DNA of 64,000 nucleotides from Falsibacillus pallidus (GTDB lineage Bacteria; Bacillota; Bacilli; Bacillales; DSM-25281): NCBI RefSeq assembly GCF_003350505.1, contig NZ_QQAY01000002.1, positions 368,276 to 432,275 of the forward strand, read 5' to 3'. The notes under the pieces were generated by a model. That model saw only the letters and a list, made by a program, of their open reading frames with translations. It searched no databases and was not told the origin of the DNA. Position 1 is the stretch's first letter. Every line of letters starts with the position of its first letter. Below, piece by piece: positions 54,207 to 63,623 of this stretch. Position numbers and translations under genes: made by a program.

Positions 54207-56657
54207 ATGTCAACAGTTGAGAAATTTCAAGACCTTCCACTAGAGGATGTACTAGGCGACCGTTTTGGACGGTACAGTAAATATATTATTCAAGAACGTG
54301 CGCTGCCGGATGCCCGCGACGGACTGAAACCGGTGCAGCGCCGCATCCTCTATGCAATGCATGTAGAGGGCAATACAGCAGATAAAGGTTTCCGTAAATC
54401 AGCCAAGACCGTCGGAAACGTCATCGGCAATTATCATCCGCATGGTGATACTTCCGTCTATGACGCGATGGTGCGGATGAGCCAGGAATGGAAGCTTCGC
54501 AATCTATTGGTTGAAATGCATGGAAACAACGGCTCCATCGACGGCGATCCACCGGCTGCAATGCGTTACACAGAAGCAAGGCTTTCATCCATTTCATCCG
54601 AATTATTAAGGGATATTGATAAACGGACAGTCGAATTCATTCCGAACTTTGACGATACGTCCAATGAACCAACTGTCTTGCCGGCACGCTTCCCAAGCTT
54701 GCTCGTCAATGGATCGACAGGTATTTCTGCTGGGTATGCGACAGAAATACCACCGCATCACCTTGATGAAGTCATTGATGGAGTTATCATGAGGCTTGAT
54801 GATCCAGAATGTACAGTAGACGACATCATGACGCTCATCAAAGGCCCAGACTTCCCCACTGGAGGCATAATCCAAGGGAAAGACGGCATTAAAAAAGCGT
54901 ATGAAACAGGGAAAGGCAAAATCGTAATCCGGGGCAAAGCGGAAATCGAAGACCAAAGGGGCGGCAGACAGCAGATCGTCGTCACTGAAATCCCTTATGA
55001 AGTCAATAAAGCCAATCTTGTCAAAAAAATGGATGAACTCCGCGTCGACAAAAAAGTCGAAGGCATATCAGAAGTTCGCGATGAAACCGATCGCCAGGGA
55101 CTTCGCATCGTCATCGAACTAAAAAAGGATGCAGATTCTGCCGGGGTATTAAATTACCTTTATAAAAACAGCGACCTCCAAGTCACTTATAACTTTAATA
55201 TGGTTGCCATACATAATCAGCGTCCGAAGCTGATGGGCATCCGCCAGATGCTTGATGCCTACATCGATCATCAGAAAGAAGTCATCACCAGACGTTCTGA
55301 ATATGACTTAGGCAAGGCACGCGAAAGGCAGCATATCGTAGAAGGCTTGATGAAGGCACTCTCCATCCTTGACGAAGTCATTTCAACCATCAGAGCTTCA
55401 AAAGATAAGCGGGATGCAAAGGATAATTTAATCGCGAAATTCCAATTCACCGAAACTCAATCCGAAGCGATCGTTTCCTTGCAGCTATACAGATTGACGA
55501 ACACCGATATAACAGCGCTTCGGGCAGAAGCAGAGGAATTGGCTAAGAAAGTCGATGAACTCAGTGAAATCCTGAATAGCGAAAAACGATTGATCTCGGT
55601 TCTGAAAAAAGAACTGAAGGAAATCAAAAAGAAATATGCAGATGCCAGAAGAACAAAAATCGAAGATGAGATTGAAGAAATCAAGATCAACCTCGAAGTT
55701 CTTATTGCAAGTGAAGAGGTGATGGTGACCGTCACAAATGACGGCTATATCAAACGTACTTCACTCCGGTCTTATTCTGCATCAAACGGTCAGGACCTTG
55801 CCATGAAGGAATCGGATAGACTCCTGGCACAGATTGAACTTAATACGACGGATGTACTCCTTCTGTTCACGAACAAAGGGAATTACTTATATATGCCGGT
55901 TCATGAGCTCCCTGATATCCGTTGGAAAGACCTTGGCCAGCATATTTCCAATCTCATTCCAATCGACCGGGACGAGGATATCATCAAGGCCATGCCGATC
56001 AAGGATTTCACAGAAGATGCCTATCTCTTGTTCATAACCAAGAACGGGATGGTCAAAAAAACCGAGCTTTCCAACTACAAAGCCCAGCGCTATTCACGTC
56101 CGCTCGTTGGGGTGAATGTAAAAGGGAATGACGAGGTTATTGATGTCCATAAGACAAACGGAGCAATGGATCTCTTCCTTGCTACCAACCTTGGCTATGG
56201 ACTGTGGTTCAGCGAAGAGGAAGTAAGCATTGTTGGTGCAAGAGCAGCCGGAGTCAAGGGAATCAATTTAAAAGATGGGGACTACGTTGTGGGAGGCAAA
56301 GCCTTCAACCCTGCAGACGAAACTTCCATCCTTCTCGTCACACACCGCGGTGCTGTGAAAAAGATGAAATTGGCAGAGTTCGAAAAAACGACCAGGGCTA
56401 AACGAGGCGTTGTCATGCTCCGTGAATTAAAGTCCAACCCTCACCGAGTGTCAGGAATCGAACTCGTTTCAAAAAATGATATTGTCTATGTATTGTGTGA
56501 AAAAGGCAGCATTGAAACCATTCAAGCAGATGCAATCAGAAACAGCGACCGCTATTCAAATGGCTCATTCGTGATCGATGAATCAGAATCAGGTCCAGTC
56601 ATCAAGACATGGAAAGACCTTGAAAAAGATATTGAACCATCTGAGTCATCAAGCTGA
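54207..56657 (+). CDS. parC: DNA topoisomerase IV subunit A
   Basis: An 816-residue type IIA topoisomerase subunit. Catalytic Tyr121 lies in MRYTEARLS; the N-terminal domain has [19 protein letters not shown]; the C-terminal beta-pinwheel is present (about 500-800). The quinolone-determining region reads [12 protein letters not shown], with Thr82 where Ser is usual. It starts 6 nt after parE (AGGAGG in between), so both subunits are made from one mRNA. A 122-nt hairpin repeat and then a terminator follow. Confidence 0.97.
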   Translation: MSTVEKFQDLPLEDVLGDRFGRYSKYIIQERALPDARDGLKPVQRRILYAMHVEGNTADKGFRKSAKTVGNVIGNYHPHGDTSVYDAMVRMSQEWKLRNLLVEMHGNNGSIDGDPPAAMRYTEARLSSISSELLRDIDKRTVEFIPNFDDTSNEPTVLPARFPSLLVNGSTGISAGYATEIPPHHLDEVIDGVIMRLDDPECTVDDIMTLIKGPDFPTGGIIQGKDGIKKAYETGKGKIVIRGKAEIEDQRGGRQQIVVTEIPYEVNKANLVKKMDELRVDKKVEGISEVRDETDRQGLRIVIELKKDADSAGVLNYLYKNSDLQVTYNFNMVAIHNQRPKLMGIRQMLDAYIDHQKEVITRRSEYDLGKARERQHIVEGLMKALSILDEVISTIRASKDKRDAKDNLIAKFQFTETQSEAIVSLQLYRLTNTDITALRAEAEELAKKVDELSEILNSEKRLISVLKKELKEIKKKYADARRTKIEDEIEEIKINLEVLIASEEVMVTVTNDGYIKRTSLRSYSASNGQDLAMKESDRLLAQIELNTTDVLLLFTNKGNYLYMPVHELPDIRWKDLGQHISNLIPIDRDEDIIKAMPIKDFTEDAYLLFITKNGMVKKTELSNYKAQRYSRPLVGVNVKGNDEVIDVHKTNGAMDLFLATNLGYGLWFSEEEVSIVGARAAGVKGINLKDGDYVVGGKAFNPADETSILLVTHRGAVKKMKLAEFEKTTRAKRGVVMLRELKSNPHRVSGIELVSKNDIVYVLCEKGSIETIQADAIRNSDRYSNGSFVIDESESGPVIKTWKDLEKDIEPSESSS

Positions 56658-56664
56658 TTGAAGA

Positions 56665-56786
56665 ACAAAAGCGCAAGCGCCTCGATCAGCCCCGACCAGC
56701 ATAAGACGGAATTCGAAGGAAATCCTGATTTCCGTAGAGGTGCGGCTTATGACTCGAGGGGCTAGGCGCTGGAGCTGGACGTCGAC
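56665..56786 (+). repeat. 122-nt dispersed hairpin repeat, copy B
   Basis: Same length and orientation as 23147-23268, six substitutions. The outer stem is GCGCCT with AGGCGC (G-C where copy A has A-T). It begins eight bases after the parC stop codon and is followed by an 8-bp stem TACCTTGT/ACAAGGTA (56787-56812) before the terminator. The rest of the gap to 56968 has no gene. Confidence 0.88.
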
Positions 56787-56841
56787 TACCTTGTATGAAC
56801 TATCCACAAGGTAATATCTTATAATTTCCTAGACAACAATA

Positions 56842-56874
56842 GACCGCTATCCTTATGGGATGGCGGTTTTTTAT
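56842..56874 (+). terminator. Terminator of parE-parC
   Basis: ACCGCTATCC pairs with GGATGGCGGT (one G-T) over TTATG, then TTTTTATTG. Confidence 0.82.
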
Positions 56875-56968
56875 TGTTATGTTTATGGAAAGCGAATGAA
56901 GGGAAAATGTAAGTTGGCACTAATTGTTGAACAAATTTTTTTGCTAATTTTTTTCAGGAGGCGAATCA

Positions 56969-58402
56969 ATGAATATGTTGACAAATGTAGTCAATTTTTT
57001 AAACGACTACATGTGGGGGTACATCCTCATCGTTTTACTTATCGGATTAGGACTTTATTTTTCTATAAGAACGAAATTTGTACAATTCCGATATTTCGGA
57101 GAGATGTTCCGCGTACTAACGGACAAATCAACCATTTCTGCCGATGGTAAAAGAGGGATTTCATCCTTCCAGGCCTTTACCATCAGTACAGCATCCCGTG
57201 TTGGAACGGGGAATTTGGCAGGTGTAGCATCCGCAATCGCAGCCGGTGGTCCCGGAGCCGTATTCTGGATGTGGCTGATAGCGCTATTAGGCGGTGCATC
57301 AAGCTTCATGGAAAGTACACTTGCACAGATTTTTAAAGTCAAAGACAAAGACGGCTACAGAGGCGGCCCTGCCTACTATATGGAAAAAGGGCTGAACAAA
57401 AGATGGATGGGAATTCTTTTCGCCATCGTCATCACATTCTGCTATGGTCTTATCTTTAATTCTGTACAGGCCAATACCATATCCATTGCCATGGAAGAAG
57501 GATTTGGTGCCAGCCGGACAGTAGTTGGAATCATCTTGGCAGTTTTGACCGCAATCATCATATTTGGCGGATTGAAGCGCATCGCAAACGTGACTCAGAT
57601 CCTTGTGCCGGTCATGGCGGTTCTATACATCATTTTGGCAATCTTTGTATTGCTTCAACACATCCCGGAGATCCCGTCTATGTTCAAGCTTATTTTTGAC
57701 CATGCGTTCGGCGTCCGCCAATTTGTGGGAGGCGGTGTCGGAGCCGCAATCATGATGGGTATCAAACGTGGATTATTCTCAAATGAAGCTGGTATGGGTA
57801 GTGCACCGAATGCAGCTGCTACTGCAGCCGTCACGCATCCGGTTAAACAAGGATTGATTCAGACTCTTGGTGTTTTTACGGATACAATGATGATCTGTAC
57901 TGCTACGGCTTTCATGATTCTCTTGTCCGGAACATATACAAAGGGTCCGAATGGCCCTGAAGGAATTTCATTGACACAGGCTGCTTTGGAAACACATGTC
58001 GGCAGCTGGGCAGCATTATTCGTAGCAATTGCCATATTCCTGTTTGCATTCAGTTCCGTCATTGGGAACTATTATTATGGCGAAACGAATATTGAATTCA
58101 TCAAAAACAGCAAAGTGGCATTATTCATTTATCGCCTTGCTGTCATCGCAATGGTCATCTTTGGTTCCATCGTGGAATTTGGCGTCGTTTGGAGCCTTGC
58201 AGACTTATTCATGGGCATCATGGCCATCATCAACCTGATAGCCGTTACGATGCTTGCCAAGGTTGCACTGGCAGCATTAAAGGATTATAAAGCACAGAGA
58301 AAAGCCGGAAAAGATCCTGTATTCTACTCAGACTCCTTGCCTGGAGTTACTGGAGCAGATGCATGGGATAAAAAACCGCAATCTGTAAGAAAAGCACAAT
58401 AA
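56969..58402 (+). CDS. alsT: Sodium:alanine/glycine symporter (AGCS family), AlsT-like
   Basis: A 477-residue membrane transporter of about eleven helices with family blocks SFQAFTISTASRVGTGNLAGVASAIAAGGPGAVFWMW, GGPAYYMEKGLNKRWMG and RGLFSNEAGMGSAPNAAATA (Na+/substrate site). It imports alanine, glycine or a related amino acid (B. subtilis AlsT acts on glutamine/alanine by reports) with Na+. Its location after parC is conserved in B. subtilis. Ribosome binding site CAGGAGG. Confidence 0.92.
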   Translation: MNMLTNVVNFLNDYMWGYILIVLLIGLGLYFSIRTKFVQFRYFGEMFRVLTDKSTISADGKRGISSFQAFTISTASRVGTGNLAGVASAIAAGGPGAVFWMWLIALLGGASSFMESTLAQIFKVKDKDGYRGGPAYYMEKGLNKRWMGILFAIVITFCYGLIFNSVQANTISIAMEEGFGASRTVVGIILAVLTAIIIFGGLKRIANVTQILVPVMAVLYIILAIFVLLQHIPEIPSMFKLIFDHAFGVRQFVGGGVGAAIMMGIKRGLFSNEAGMGSAPNAAATAAVTHPVKQGLIQTLGVFTDTMMICTATAFMILLSGTYTKGPNGPEGISLTQAALETHVGSWAALFVAIAIFLFAFSSVIGNYYYGETNIEFIKNSKVALFIYRLAVIAMVIFGSIVEFGVVWSLADLFMGIMAIINLIAVTMLAKVALAALKDYKAQRKAGKDPVFYSDSLPGVTGADAWDKKPQSVRKAQ

Positions 58403-58410
58403 ATTGATCA

Positions 58411-58457
58411 TTAAAAGACACCTACCAAGTTTGTGACGGTATGGTGTCTTTTTAATT
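58411..58457 (+). terminator. Terminator of alsT
   Basis: AAAAGACACC pairs with GGTGTCTTTT and an inner TACC/GGTA extends the stem; followed by TAATTG. Confidence 0.82.
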
Positions 58458-58547
58458 GAGAAAAATGTGGAACCCCATGGGTTAATTACATAATTATGAC
58501 TTTCCTGGTGATGATAAGAGTAACAATCATCAGGAGGAGAGGGTCTC

Positions 58548-59306
58548 ATGAAAAAAGAATTGTTATTTGCGTTTTCTGCGTTTTTCTTTATGTCACTGCA
58601 TGCAGCTGCCGGTGCTTTTACCAATGCGGAACAGAAGGCATTGGAACCACGTGTGGAGGCGGTCTATCATGAGGACGTGACAGGGACCGGTAAGAAGTCT
58701 GATATTACTTTGAAAGGAATTCCCTTTGATCAAGAAAGCAACTATCTAAAGGCAATTTGGGCAGATGTACTGCTCGATAATCAAAATAAAATAAGAATTA
58801 ACTATGAACCTGGTTATGAACCTTCCATTACGTTTAAGGATTTCAACCATGACAGGGTTAAAGATATGCTTCAATCAAGTGTTACCGGAGGAAGTGGCGG
58901 CTTCTACAGCTATAAACTGACTACGCTGAAAGAAGGCGTCGAAACGGATATCCCGATGCCGCCCTCACTACAAGTTCAGGGCCAATTTGCCGATGGGTAC
59001 AAAGCAATTGTCACGATTCCCGAGATAGGAAAGACGTATACAGTCGATCTATCTGCCAGAAAAGACGATTATTTAAGGCTTGGAATCTACAAAAATGGAA
59101 AGTTAAATGAACCGACAGAATTGATGGTCGACCCGATCGCCTATTTTAAACCTTCAAAAATAGCAGGAAAAAAAGGTTGGGGGTTGATCGGCTATCAACG
59201 TGTCAGCGGTGCCTACCACGCAGACGGAATCGGAACCGTAGAGTCTTATTGGTATTACGAAAACGGTAAATGGCAGATGGTCCATGCCAAATGGATCACC
59301 TATTAA
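58548..59306 (+). CDS. Secreted protein of unknown function
   Basis: A 252-residue protein with a signal peptide (1-23, ending AAG-AF). The mature part is beta-rich, with ITFKDFNHDRVKDMLQ, an FG-GAP/VCBS-like Asp loop, then GGSGGFYSYKLTTLKEG and a C-terminal SYWYYENGKWQMVHAKW. I do not recognise the family. It is probably outside the cell and may bind calcium at the Asp loop; no enzyme motif is seen. Strong ribosome binding site CAGGAGGAG; the next gene starts 81 nt downstream. Confidence 0.72.
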   Translation: MKKELLFAFSAFFFMSLHAAAGAFTNAEQKALEPRVEAVYHEDVTGTGKKSDITLKGIPFDQESNYLKAIWADVLLDNQNKIRINYEPGYEPSITFKDFNHDRVKDMLQSSVTGGSGGFYSYKLTTLKEGVETDIPMPPSLQVQGQFADGYKAIVTIPEIGKTYTVDLSARKDDYLRLGIYKNGKLNEPTELMVDPIAYFKPSKIAGKKGWGLIGYQRVSGAYHADGIGTVESYWYYENGKWQMVHAKWITY

Positions 59307-59387
59307 TCAAATACAAATTCACCTTTCCTGGGCAAATATCATACATTATGGTAAACCATTTGTACGATATGCCGGGAGGGGAAAGAC

Positions 59388-59849
59388 ATGCGAGAATTCC
59401 ATCCTGAAAAACTTTCCGTATTATTGCTTCCGCCTGCTACCCCGTTTTTCCCAGTCGAGGGCAGAAAATATACCTTGACTCATTCAGATTTGACGGGGGA
59501 TATGTTCTTAAGCGCAGGCTGCCAATTTGATTTTGAAAAAGTAAATATGCTCATGAGAGATGAAGTCCTTGCAGAGTGGGTGCTGCATATGGGGCAGCAT
59601 TTCCTGCAGGCAAAAGTCCACATTTCAAGTGGAGAGTACGATGAGAATCACGCATCGGTCCGCTATATGATCTTTCAGAAAGAACTGTCTATCGCATTAA
59701 AAGCGATAGCAAACGGTGACAGACTTTTTTACACATACTTTCCTTGGCTGTTGGATATGCCGATCTATGTGGAATTTGAATCAATCTATCCTGCTTTTCA
59801 GCAAATCCAGTATTTCGGCACCATAAGGCAGTATTTAGCTGCCACATAG
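59388..59849 (+). CDS. Staygreen-family protein
   Basis: A 153-residue soluble protein: FHPEKLSVLLLPPATPFFPVEGRKYTLTHSDLTGDMFLS, then DEVLAEWVLHMGQHFLQAKV and FQKELSIALKAIANGDRLF. This is the pattern of the Staygreen domain, known in plants for Mg-dechelation of chlorophyll a; bacterial homologues exist in Bacillaceae. A chlorophyll substrate is not plausible here unless acquired from the environment, so the true substrate is open. Ribosome binding site GGGAGGGG, own terminator. Confidence 0.82.
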   Translation: MREFHPEKLSVLLLPPATPFFPVEGRKYTLTHSDLTGDMFLSAGCQFDFEKVNMLMRDEVLAEWVLHMGQHFLQAKVHISSGEYDENHASVRYMIFQKELSIALKAIANGDRLFYTYFPWLLDMPIYVEFESIYPAFQQIQYFGTIRQYLAAT

Positions 59850-59877
59850 GCACAAGATAAACAGTCTTGTGCTTTTT
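59849..59877 (+). terminator. Terminator of the Staygreen gene
   Basis: GCACAAGA pairs with TCTTGTGC over 6 nt, then TTTTT, directly after the stop codon. Confidence 0.85.
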
Positions 59878-59929
59878 AACGGTTTTCATTAGGACTTGCC
59901 ATATAACTCGAGAGGGGGACATCATTAGA

Positions 59930-60613
59930 ATGGAAGAATTGGATATGGGGCTGATGACGACAAAAATCATTATCGGGTTTGCTGCGTTATTTATGATAGT
60001 GATTTGGACAGGACGCACCTCAATCTACCAGCTCACACTGTTTCATTTGGTTTTTGTCCTGGTGCTCGGCGAATTTCTGGGAAACGCCTTATATGAAAAC
60101 GATGTCCACACCCTCCAATTTTTATATGGAACCGGACTGTGGCTGCTGTTGATGCTGGCAATGGAGTACATAACCCAAAAGTGGAATTTCACTCGATCCT
60201 TTTTGATTGGTGATCCGGCAATCATTATAAGAAACGGCTCCTTTGATAGACAAATGATGAAAAAGAACAAAGTGGATATCAATCAAGTTCAAAGCCTCTT
60301 GCGTCAGAACAGTGTGTTTTCGGTAAGAGAGGTGAAATACGGAATCCTTGAAGCAAACGGTCAGATCAGCCTTTTGCTGAAATCTCAATTTCAAAATCCC
60401 ATTAAAGAAGATTTAAATCTTCCTGCAAAAGAAGAAACTCTTCCCATTGCCTTAATCATTGACGGGGACATCCTGGAAGACAACCTGAAACAGATTGGCT
60501 GCACCGATGCCTGGTTAAGGACCCAGCTGAACATCAAGGGTTACACCAGTGAAAAAGACATATTCTTTGCCGATTGGGAACCAACGAACGGCATCCATAT
60601 CTGTCCGAAATGA
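59930..60613 (+). CDS. DUF421 (YetF-like) membrane protein
   Basis: A 227-residue protein with three membrane helices in the first 90 residues (IGFAALFMIVIWTGRTSIYQLT, LVFVLVLGEFLGNAL, GLWLLLMLAMEYI) and a soluble DUF421/YDFR-type domain, in which SFLIGDPAIIIRNGSFDRQMMKK is characteristic. Function unknown; relatives in Bacillus are spore or general membrane proteins. ATG at 59930 has GAGAGGGGG at an 11-nt spacing, slightly long. Confidence 0.8.
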   Translation: MEELDMGLMTTKIIIGFAALFMIVIWTGRTSIYQLTLFHLVFVLVLGEFLGNALYENDVHTLQFLYGTGLWLLLMLAMEYITQKWNFTRSFLIGDPAIIIRNGSFDRQMMKKNKVDINQVQSLLRQNSVFSVREVKYGILEANGQISLLLKSQFQNPIKEDLNLPAKEETLPIALIIDGDILEDNLKQIGCTDAWLRTQLNIKGYTSEKDIFFADWEPTNGIHICPK

Positions 60614-60646
60614 ACAGTCTGCGTTTGTTAGCGCGGGCTGTCTTTT
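60612..60646 (+). terminator. Terminator of the DUF421 gene
   Basis: ACAGTCTGCG pairs with CGCGGGCTGT (two G-T) over an 8-nt loop, then CTTTTA. Confidence 0.72.
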
Positions 60647-60716
60647 ACATTTAGCTTTATTGCATTAATCTTGATAAAATGTATTAAAATTGATGTTTGG
60701 AATTGGAGTGTGTTAA

Positions 60717-61145
60717 ATGATCCATCAGCGTGTAAGTCTATTAACTATAGCAGCATACAATCTACCGAAGCTAAGAGCCTTTTATCAAAAATTGGGCTGG
60801 GAGGAAACCGAAATCAGTTCAGATGCCTACGCTGTATTTAAAACAGCAGGTGTACTGATATCGTTATATCCGAAGGAAAATATAGAAAAAGATTCAAGTG
60901 TTAAGCTTCCCGACACACCTGAATACAGCAAAATGACCATTGCAATCAACGTTGATACACCTGATGAAGTAGATTCCACATATGAAATCATTAAACAAAT
61001 TGGCGGCAGCCTGCTTAAAGAGCCGACAAATGCTGAATGGGGAGGAAGGACTGCCTATTTTGCAGATCCAGAGAAGAATATATGGGAAATTGCCTGGAAT
61101 CCAACTTCCAAATTCGATGAAAGAGGCGCTATGATTTCATTTTAA
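60717..61145 (+). CDS. VOC (glyoxalase/bleomycin-resistance fold) protein
   Basis: A 142-residue single VOC module pair: LLTIAAYNLPKLRAFYQKLGW (first beta-alpha-beta unit) and GGRTAYFADPEKNIWEIAWNP (second unit with metal-site Glu). It could bind metal and act on small molecules, but no reaction can be named. Ribosome binding site GGAGTG. It is the last normal-composition gene before the AT-rich stretch. Confidence 0.82.
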   Translation: MIHQRVSLLTIAAYNLPKLRAFYQKLGWEETEISSDAYAVFKTAGVLISLYPKENIEKDSSVKLPDTPEYSKMTIAINVDTPDEVDSTYEIIKQIGGSLLKEPTNAEWGGRTAYFADPEKNIWEIAWNPTSKFDERGAMISF

Positions 61146-61357
61146 TGAATAGTAGAAAACATAATAATATTATGTTAACTAGTAAGGTGATTTACATATT
61201 ATAGGATAGACAATGATTCAGAAATACAGCAGACAGATTTTCTGGATAAGAATATCCAAATGAAACAAAATTCACTGCAAACGTAAAAAATCAATAAATA
61301 GCCAGTTAGAATTGCAACTGATTATTTACGTATAGAAATTCAGGAGAAAAAATATAT

Positions 61358-61417
61358 TGAAAACTCCAGATGCATTAAAAGTAAAATTAAATCGTAAAAA
61401 AAAAAATAAAATTTAAA
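61358..61417 (+). CDS. Very short basic ORF, doubtful
   Basis: TTG at 61358 with a CAGGAG-type ribosome binding site gives 19 codons: LKTPDALKVKLNRKKKNKI. An 11-A run lies inside, so a sequencing or slippage frameshift would change the end. It is followed 30 nt later by a terminator-like hairpin. No family recognised; it may be chance or a gene remnant. Confidence 0.2.
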
Positions 61418-61447
61418 CCATCACAAATCTCATAAAATTTCTATTCT

Positions 61448-61495
61448 GTCTCACTATTAAGAGTATACTTTTGATATGAGACATTTTTTCTTTTT
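61448..61495 (+). terminator. Terminator-like hairpin in the AT-rich stretch
   Basis: GTCTCA (61448-61453) pairs with TGAGAC (61477-61482), with an inner AAGAG/CTTTT pairing, then ATTTTTTCTTTTT. Confidence 0.5.
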
Positions 61496-61649
61496 AAAAC
61501 TCAACTATCTATAATTTATATTATGTAAACTAGAAAATAGATCGCCATCCATCATCAACCATTACACTCCCTTCCCTTTGTAGTAGATAATAAATTAGCA
61601 TAAAATCATAAAACTTTGTATTTATCTACGATTATGCCAGCATTTAAGC

Positions 61650-61684
61650 ATAAAAAGAATCCGCACGTTTTCCGGCGGACTCAA
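61650..61684 (-). terminator. Terminator of the DUF326 gene
   Basis: Minus strand GAGTCCGC pairs with GCGGATTC (one G-T) and is followed by TTTTTATG. Confidence 0.75.
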
Positions 61685-61713
61685 TCTTAAAACTTATCTC
61701 ACTGCAAATTTAA

Positions 61714-62043
61714 TTATGCTGCAACCTTTTTACATTCTTCAGCGCATTTCAAACATGCATCTGCACATTTTTGACAGTGGTCATGATCATGCTTTTTACA
61801 CTCATTTCCACAAGCTTCGCAAATTGTTGCACAAATTGAAGCTAATTCTCCATCAAAAGGAGTTCCTCTGACCAGGGCTTGTTCTAAATAAGAGCAAATA
61901 TCCGCACATTCACGATCCAACCGAATGCACTCAGTCATCATTTTTACATTGTCTTCATTCAAGCATGCATCATAGCAATGGTTGCACGCTTCCATACATT
62001 CATGCAAGGTTTCAATTAAAGATTTGTACTTTTCATGTGACAC
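61714..62043 (-). CDS. Cys-rich four-helix copper-binding protein (DUF326)
   Basis: A 109-residue protein with thirteen or more Cys residues in helical CxxxC/CxxCxxxC spacing (ECMEACNHCYDAC, ECIRLDRECADIC, CATICEACGNEC, HCQKCADACLKCAEEC) and a KHDHDH stretch. This is the DUF326 four-helix bundle group, related to bacterial copper storage proteins that hold Cu(I) inside the bundle. Cytoplasmic, no signal peptide. GTG start follows AGGAGGCG. It lies downstream of ydhK on the same strand. Confidence 0.85.
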   Translation of the reverse strand: MSHEKYKSLIETLHECMEACNHCYDACLNEDNVKMMTECIRLDRECADICSYLEQALVRGTPFDGELASICATICEACGNECKKHDHDHCQKCADACLKCAEECKKVAA

Positions 62044-62123
62044 TAAATCGCCTCCTATTATTTTGGGTACATAAGGTGTTTATCCTACCTAGTGGCCCTA
62101 TAAACAAAAAATCGATTAAATTA

Positions 62124-62714
62124 CTATTTTGCTGGTTTTAATTCGCTTTCTGTAACCCATTTATGATTTTTAACTGTCTTACCACCATTGGTTGGTTTGT
62201 AATCAATCATATAGACTGTCGTTTTTTCCGCGGAATCAATGGTTGCCTTAGCCCCATTCATCCCTTCCATATGATCGGCATTAACTGTTGCCTCGGTGCC
62301 CTTTTTCAACTCTTCATCACCAGCACCCTGAATTTCTTCCTGAATGACCCATTTATGATTGGTCACCCTTTTACCGCCATTTGTAGGGTTATACGAAATC
62401 GCATACGCAATCGTTTCATACGCCCCCACAATCTTAGCTTCTGCTCCCTTCATTCCCTTCATATGATCAGCTGTTACAATCGCTTTACTGCCCACTTTAT
62501 AAGTAGGATCTATAGCATCTTTTAACCCTTTTGGAACTTCATCTGAACCTGACATATCCATTTTGGAGTGGTCCATATTCATTTGCTCACTATTTTTCTT
62601 CTGCTGATCACCGCTCTCTTTCTTTGGAGAACTGTTGTCGCTGCTGGAACATGCAGCAAGAGCGATAGCGGTAATTAAAGTAATCAATACTGCAACGAAT
62701 TTTTTCCCTCTCAT
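62124..62714 (-). CDS. ydhK: YdhK-family lipoprotein (two DUF1541 domains)
   Basis: A 196-residue lipoprotein: lipobox ALAAC (Cys22), a Ser/Lys linker, an MNMDHSKMDMSGS Met/His-rich stretch able to bind copper, then two tandem DUF1541 domains (about 70-125 and 135-190), each with ATVxADHMxGMxGA and YxPTNGGKxVxNHKWV. It sits outside the membrane. Function unproven, though Met/His motifs and the neighbours suggest copper. Ribosome binding site AGAGGTG. Confidence 0.86.
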   Translation of the reverse strand: MRGKKFVAVLITLITAIALAACSSSDNSSPKKESGDQQKKNSEQMNMDHSKMDMSGSDEVPKGLKDAIDPTYKVGSKAIVTADHMKGMKGAEAKIVGAYETIAYAISYNPTNGGKRVTNHKWVIQEEIQGAGDEELKKGTEATVNADHMEGMNGAKATIDSAEKTTVYMIDYKPTNGGKTVKNHKWVTESELKPAK

Positions 62715-62948
62715 TTTTACACCTCTTAATCTGGTTTTTATTGGTTTAACATGCCTTTTATTTTGTGCTTATGAACAATCTCTCATTCAATCCTTTTGAT
62801 TTTCACCTAACCTCCATTTAAAGTGTTAATTGAATAGTTGGATCTTATCAAAAGAATTTGAAGAAATTATGAAGGTACTGCATAGATTCTCGACATTTTT
62901 ATTGTAAGTTAAAATAATAATTGAAATTGATTTAGGAGACTTAATACA

Positions 62949-63623
62949 ATGAAAAATATTTTATTAGTAGATGACGAAGTCAAGATGCTGAATCTGCTTG
63001 AATTATATTTAACCCCTAATGGATTTAATTGTTTAAAAGCAAATTCTGGCTCTCAAGCCATTGAATATCTAACAGAGAAGCAAGTTGATGCAGTCCTGCT
63101 GGATATCATGATGCAGGGAATGGACGGATGGGAAACCTGTGAAGAAATTAGGAAATTCAGTGATATTCCTATTATTATGGTAACCGCAAGGGACAATAAA
63201 GCAGATATGATTTATGGGTTGAATTCTGGATCAGATGATTATATTACGAAACCTTTTGATGAAGACATTTTGATTGCTCGTTTGAATGCCGTTCTTAGGC
63301 GGACTCATTCAGCAAATGAGATTATTTTCAATGAACTGATATGGAATGAGGCTAAACATACTGTTTTGGTAAACGGCAAAGACCTCACTTTTACCCCTAT
63401 TGAATTTTCTCTGCTCGGATTATTTTTAGGTAATCAAGATATTGTCCTTAGCAGAGACCAGCTTATAAATAATATATGGGGATTTGATTCAGAAATAGAG
63501 GATCGTACAGTAGACTCTCATATTCGAAATATCAGAGAAAAATTAAGAAAAGTTGGTTTTCAAATTGATGAGCACTTGGCCACTTTATATGGCATTGGAT
63601 ATCAATGGAGATCTATGCGATGA
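62949..63623 (+). CDS. OmpR/PhoB-family response regulator
   Basis: A 224-residue regulator: receiver domain with acidic pair DDE (8-10), phosphoacceptor Asp52 (VLLDIMMQGMDG), Thr/Lys switch residues (VTARDN, DDYITKPF), and a C-terminal winged helix (LTFTPIEFSLLGLFLGNQ, RTVDSHIRNIREKLR). It would bind promoter DNA when phosphorylated by the kinase encoded next. Divergent from ydhK, so it may control ydhK and DUF326. Ribosome binding site TTAGGAG. The intergenic stretch (62715-62948) is AT-rich and shows no certain operator. Confidence 0.92.
   Translation: MKNILLVDDEVKMLNLLELYLTPNGFNCLKANSGSQAIEYLTEKQVDAVLLDIMMQGMDGWETCEEIRKFSDIPIIMVTARDNKADMIYGLNSGSDDYITKPFDEDILIARLNAVLRRTHSANEIIFNELIWNEAKHTVLVNGKDLTFTPIEFSLLGLFLGNQDIVLSRDQLINNIWGFDSEIEDRTVDSHIRNIREKLRKVGFQIDEHLATLYGIGYQWRSMR

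Larger units (their letters stand above)
61146..61713. other. AT-rich gene-poor stretch with a direct repeat and a palindrome
   Basis: A 568-nt segment clearly richer in A/T than its left-hand neighbours. It holds a palindrome with arms AACATAATA/TATTATGTT around one base (61158-61176), and an imperfect direct repeat of 16 nt (ATATTATGTTAACTAG at 61167-61182 and ATATTATGTAAACTAG at 61518-61533, one difference). Also two hairpins listed separately and one 19-codon ORF. No larger gene or RNA gene was recognised. Confidence 0.6.

Noticed and set aside
62066-62097. Possible CsoR copper operator before the DUF326 gene
   Set aside because: The stretch TATCCTACC...GGCCCTATA only loosely resembles the CsoR pattern and several arm positions fail to pair.
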